This document shows, one piece after another, positions 61,542-64,000 of a stretch of DNA of 64,000 nucleotides. The notes beneath the pieces were generated by a model. That model worked only from the letters and a program-made list of their open reading frames with translations, ran no database searches and was not told where the DNA came from. The translations under genes were made by a program, and so were the position numbers. The stretch lies in the NCBI RefSeq assembly GCF_036346105.1, contig NZ_CP107811.1:4220501-4284500 (forward strand). The letters are read 5' to 3'. Source of the stretch: Streptomyces sp. NBC_00539. Lineage in GTDB: Bacteria > Actinomycetota > Actinomycetes > Streptomycetales > Streptomycetaceae. The stretch's first letter is position 1. Every line of letters starts with the position of its first letter.

Positions 61542-63010
61542 AGCAGCGCGCCCCCCTCACGCTGGCGGCCGTCGCGGCGGCGCTGGCGGCCCTCACCGCC
61601 GTCGCCTCCCTCACCGCCCCGGCAGCCGCCCCCGCCGACGCGAAGAAGACGGCCGGCACCCGGATGCCGGTGGAACAGTCCGTACTGGCGTGCCCCGCGC
61701 CCAGTTCCTCCGACATCGCCGAGACCACGTACACCTCGCTCACCCCCGGCACCGCCGGCGGCAAGGGCTCGGCCCGGCTCTCGGCCAAGGACGGCAAGAC
61801 GGTCCTGGAGCCGAAGGAACCGGGCAAGCCCGTCGGCGCGACCGCCTCCGGCGCCGAGGCACCCGCCCTCACCGGTGTCGCCTCGGGGAACCTCGCACCG
61901 GGCTGGACCGCCCAGCAGACCACGAAGGTCGCGGCGGGCCAGGCGCGCGGCCTCCTCGGGGTCGGCTGCACCGCGCCCGGCACCGACTTCTGGTTCCCCG
62001 GGGTCAGCACCGCCAAGGGCCGCCAGGACTACATCCACCTCACCAACCCCGACGACACCGTCGCCGAAGTCGACATCAAGCTCTACGGCCCCGACGGGCT
62101 GCTCAAGGACAAGCCGGGCACCCCCGACCGCGTCATCCAGGTCGACCCCCACTCCACCGCCCGCGTCCTGCTCTCCCCCCTCGTCCCCGACACCCAGGTC
62201 GCCGACGTCACCGCCCACGTCACGACCGGCTCGGGACGGGTCGGCGCCTCCGCGCAGATCTCCGAAGACGGCGTCGGCGCCGACTGGCTGCCGGCCTCCA
62301 CCGACCCGGCCGGGTCGCTGGTCCTGCCGGGCATCCCCGCCGACGCCACCTCCGTACGGCTGGTCGCCTACGCGCCCGGCGACGACGACGCCGAACTGAA
62401 CCTCCGTCTCGCGGGACCCGGCGGCGCCATCACCCCCGCCGGCAACGAGCAGTTGCACGTCAAGGCCGGTATGACGGCGAGCGTGGACCTCAAGGACGTG
62501 ACCCGTGGCGAGACGGGCTCGCTGCTGCTGACCCCGGCGGACGCGAAGAAGCCCGTACCGGTCGTCGCGGCGGTACGGGTGGTGCGCGGCAGCGGGGCGA
62601 AACAGGAGCTCGGCTTCCTCCCGGCGACCTCCCCGGTCGGCGCGAGGGCGACGGTCGCCGACAACCGCACCGACGACAAGGCGACCGCGCTGGCCCTCAC
62701 GGCGGTCGGCGCCGACGCGAGGGTACGCGTCACGGCCTCACCGGGCACCGAGGGCGGCCAGGCGGCCGTCCGGGAACTCACCGTCAAGGCCGGCACCACC
62801 CAGGCCCTTTCCCCCGCCCCCGCCCCGACCGGCGGCAAGGGGGCGTACGCCCTGACCATCGAGACCCTCTCCGGCGGCCCGGTCCACGCCTCCAGGACCC
62901 TGACCCTGCCGCAGGACGGCATCCCGATGTTCACGGTCCAGCCGTTCTCGGACGACCGTTCGACGGTGGCGGTACCGAAGCCGTCCCAAGACCTCGGGGT
63001 CCTCTTCTGA
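61538..63010 (+). CDS. DUF5719-like secreted protein
   Basis: 490 residues with a signal peptide or anchor (1-35, ALAALTAVASLTAPAAAPADA) and no other membrane segment. The mature part is a beta-rich extracellular protein with repeated units such as WFPGVSTAKGRQDYIHLTNPDDTVAEV, SARISEDGVGADW-like (here SAQISEDGVGADWLPAS) and VLPGIPADATSVRLVAYAPG. This fits streptomycete DUF5719 proteins, normally found after the large GT2/membrane protein. GTG 61538 overlaps the preceding stop by four bases. Function unknown; co-translation implies a shared role. Confidence 0.78.
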   Translation: MKQRAPLTLAAVAAALAALTAVASLTAPAAAPADAKKTAGTRMPVEQSVLACPAPSSSDIAETTYTSLTPGTAGGKGSARLSAKDGKTVLEPKEPGKPVGATASGAEAPALTGVASGNLAPGWTAQQTTKVAAGQARGLLGVGCTAPGTDFWFPGVSTAKGRQDYIHLTNPDDTVAEVDIKLYGPDGLLKDKPGTPDRVIQVDPHSTARVLLSPLVPDTQVADVTAHVTTGSGRVGASAQISEDGVGADWLPASTDPAGSLVLPGIPADATSVRLVAYAPGDDDAELNLRLAGPGGAITPAGNEQLHVKAGMTASVDLKDVTRGETGSLLLTPADAKKPVPVVAAVRVVRGSGAKQELGFLPATSPVGARATVADNRTDDKATALALTAVGADARVRVTASPGTEGGQAAVRELTVKAGTTQALSPAPAPTGGKGAYALTIETLSGGPVHASRTLTLPQDGIPMFTVQPFSDDRSTVAVPKPSQDLGVLF

Positions 63011-63019
63011 AAGAGGGGG

Positions 63020-63048
63020 CTCTCCGAAAGGGTTCTCTCCGAAAGGGG
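63020..63048 (+). repeat. Direct repeat of CTCTCCGAAAGGG
   Basis: Two copies of a 15-base unit (63020-63034 and 63035-63048) directly after the DUF5719 stop. Each contains a short CCGAAAGG hairpin. Confidence 0.7.
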
Positions 63049-63050
63049 CT

Positions 63051-63064
63051 CCCTCCAAGGAGGG
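63051..63064. terminator. Short hairpin between converging genes
   Basis: CCCTCC (63051-63056) pairs with GGAGGG (63059-63064); a probable shared weak terminator. Confidence 0.45.
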
Positions 63065-63076
63065 CCTGATCCCGGG

Positions 63077-63571
63077 CTAGTCCTGTCCGTAGCGCGGGTC
63101 CACGATCTCCGGGGAGAGCCCCAGCAGGTCCGCCACCTGCTCCACCACGACCTCGTGGACCAGCAGCGCCCGCTCGTCCCGCGACTTCGCCCGGATCTCC
63201 ACCGGCCGCCGGAACACCACGATCCGGGCCGGCCGGCCCTCGCCCGCGTCCGTCAGCCCGCCGAGCGGGACGGCCTCGTCGTTCCAGCCGCCCTCCGGGC
63301 CACCCGGGGGCCCCGGCACGTCCGCGATCACGAACTCCACCTCGGCCAGCTGCGGCCACCGCCGCTCCAGCCGCTCCACCGAATCCCGCACCAGGTCACC
63401 GAAGAGCTCCGACCGGCTCGCCGCCAGCGGAACCTGAGGGGGCGCCACCGGCCCCCGCATGCCCCGCCCGTGCCGGTCACGGCGACGGGGCCGCGGCTCG
63501 GAGGGCGGGGGAAGGGGGCCTGCGGAGGAGGGGCCGGGAGGGCTCGGGGGAGTCAGCGGGCTGTCCGTCAC
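63077..63571 (-). CDS. Zincin-like (DUF1025-type) protein with altered HExxH
   Basis: 164 residues. The first 50 are Pro/Arg/Gly-rich and disordered. The rest matches the small 'metallopeptidase family' fold: DLVRDSVERLERRWPQLAEVEFVIADVPG, ARIVVFRRPVEIRAKSRDER and LLVHEVVVEQVADLLGLSPE. Catalytic zincins of this fold have HExxHHFG; here it is His139-Glu140-Val-Val-Val143-Glu144-Gln145, so the second metal His is missing. I recall the same change in other actinobacterial members, so it is probably a lineage feature. Proteolytic activity is doubtful. GTG 63571 start. Converges with the DUF5719 gene. Confidence 0.78.
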   Translation of the reverse strand: MTDSPLTPPSPPGPSSAGPLPPPSEPRPRRRDRHGRGMRGPVAPPQVPLAASRSELFGDLVRDSVERLERRWPQLAEVEFVIADVPGPPGGPEGGWNDEAVPLGGLTDAGEGRPARIVVFRRPVEIRAKSRDERALLVHEVVVEQVADLLGLSPEIVDPRYGQD

Positions 63572-63729
63572 CCCCGCAGGGTAGCCCCGACCCGGCCGCC
63601 GGGCGGGGGCGCGGCCCGGTCACGGACCGATGTCGTACCGCGAACGATCCGGCCAAGGTTCCCGGGCGTTCGGGGCGACACGGCCGGGTGGCCGACGGCG
63701 GAGTCGTCGCGGCCCGGTCAAGAGTGCGG

Positions 63730-63735
63730 TACCGT
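63730..63735 (+). promoter_or_regulatory. -10 hexamer TACCGT, suggests leaderless mRNA
   Basis: TACCGT ends 8 bases before GTG 63744, with no ribosome-binding site between. Confidence 0.45.
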
Positions 63736-63743
63736 CCAACGTC

Positions 63744-64000
63744 GTGAGCCTTGTACGTCGCTGTTCGCGCACCGCGTGCGGCCGCCCTGCCGTCGCCACA
63801 CTGACGTACGTCTACGCCGACTCGACCGCAGTTCTCGGCCCGCTCGCCACCTACGCCGAACCCCACTGTTACGACCTGTGCGCCGAGCACTCCGAGCGCC
63901 TGACCGCCCCCAGGGGCTGGGAAGTCGTACGCCTGACGGACGGCGGCCCCCCTTCGCGCCCCAGCGGCGACGACCTCGAAGCGCTGGCCAACGCCGTGCG
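63744..64000 (+). CDS. DUF3499 family protein (3' partial)
   Basis: The first 85 residues are present and the frame runs off the right edge. It has the look of the actinobacterial DUF3499 family: RRCSRTACGRPAVATLTYVY at the N terminus and PHCYDLCAEHSERLTAPRGWEVV after it. The paired cysteines (CSRTAC and HCYDLC, then a His) suggest a small zinc-binding module. A -10 hexamer just before GTG 63744 supports the start. Function is not known. Confidence 0.88.
   Translation, partial: MSLVRRCSRTACGRPAVATLTYVYADSTAVLGPLATYAEPHCYDLCAEHSERLTAPRGWEVVRLTDGGPPSRPSGDDLEALANAV

Overview
The window is chromosomal DNA from a high-GC actinomycete, almost certainly Streptomyces. The evidence is very high third-position GC, frequent GTG/TTG starts, GTGA/ATGA stop-start overlaps, a WhiB regulator whose sequence matches the Streptomyces sporulation WhiB, an F420 pair with a two-domain FbiB, an actinobacterial hut set, and sortase substrates of the LPxTG and LAxTG types. 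It looks like core chromosome: there is no transposase, integrase, phage gene, tRNA, rRNA or CRISPR array.

Layout. 1-7.3 kb: a Bax-inhibitor-like membrane protein (cut at the left edge), a DUF4287 protein, two unknown proteins, a thiolase, an SGNH hydrolase with a collagen-like tail, and cystathionine beta-synthase. 7.4-15.4 kb: histidine catabolism. An RpiR-type regulator and a fold-III PLP decarboxylase flank the operon hutU - M20 amidohydrolase - hutF - hutI, and candidate operators with TGAAT half-sites lie in front of the regulator and hutU. 15.5-20.2 kb: a four-gene cell-surface operon (LPQTG protein, WxL-type protein, membrane-anchored Ig-like protein, LAETG protein) followed by a small secreted protein. 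20.3-29.3 kb: POT peptide transporter, a two-component system, GtrA, purK-purE, a zinc dipeptidase and a second dipeptidase-like protein that has lost most of its metal ligands.

29.3-52.6 kb: an envelope-glycopolymer region. It holds membrane glycosyltransferases (GT87 and GT39 types), UDP-glucose dehydrogenase, sugar-nucleotide pyrophosphorylase, polyprenyl-phosphate mannosyltransferase, two paralogous acyltransferases, a GT2 enzyme, five LytR-CpsA-Psr (LCP) ligases, a TIGR03089 protein and a PGRP-type amidase, with an acyl-CoA dehydrogenase and a thioesterase among them. 52.9-64 kb: DNA glycosylase, fbiB-fbiA, cysteine dioxygenase preceded by a polycysteine leader ORF, whiB, a 1,195-residue GT2/membrane protein with a secreted DUF5719 partner, a zincin-like protein and a DUF3499 protein (cut at the right edge).

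Most noteworthy: (i) the 28-codon ORF ending in CRCCSC upstream of cysteine dioxygenase, a likely cysteine-sensing attenuator; (ii) the metal-site-dead dipeptidase paralog; (iii) the mixed-motif sortase-substrate operon; (iv) tandem hairpin repeats at 30.7 and 46.8 kb, the first with paired base changes that keep the stem; (v) a terminator that encodes the same last three residues and stop codon of two converging genes. Gene starts were chosen from ribosome-binding sites, -10-like hexamers next to the start, overlaps and family length. No database search was possible, so all family names rest on recognising motifs by eye.
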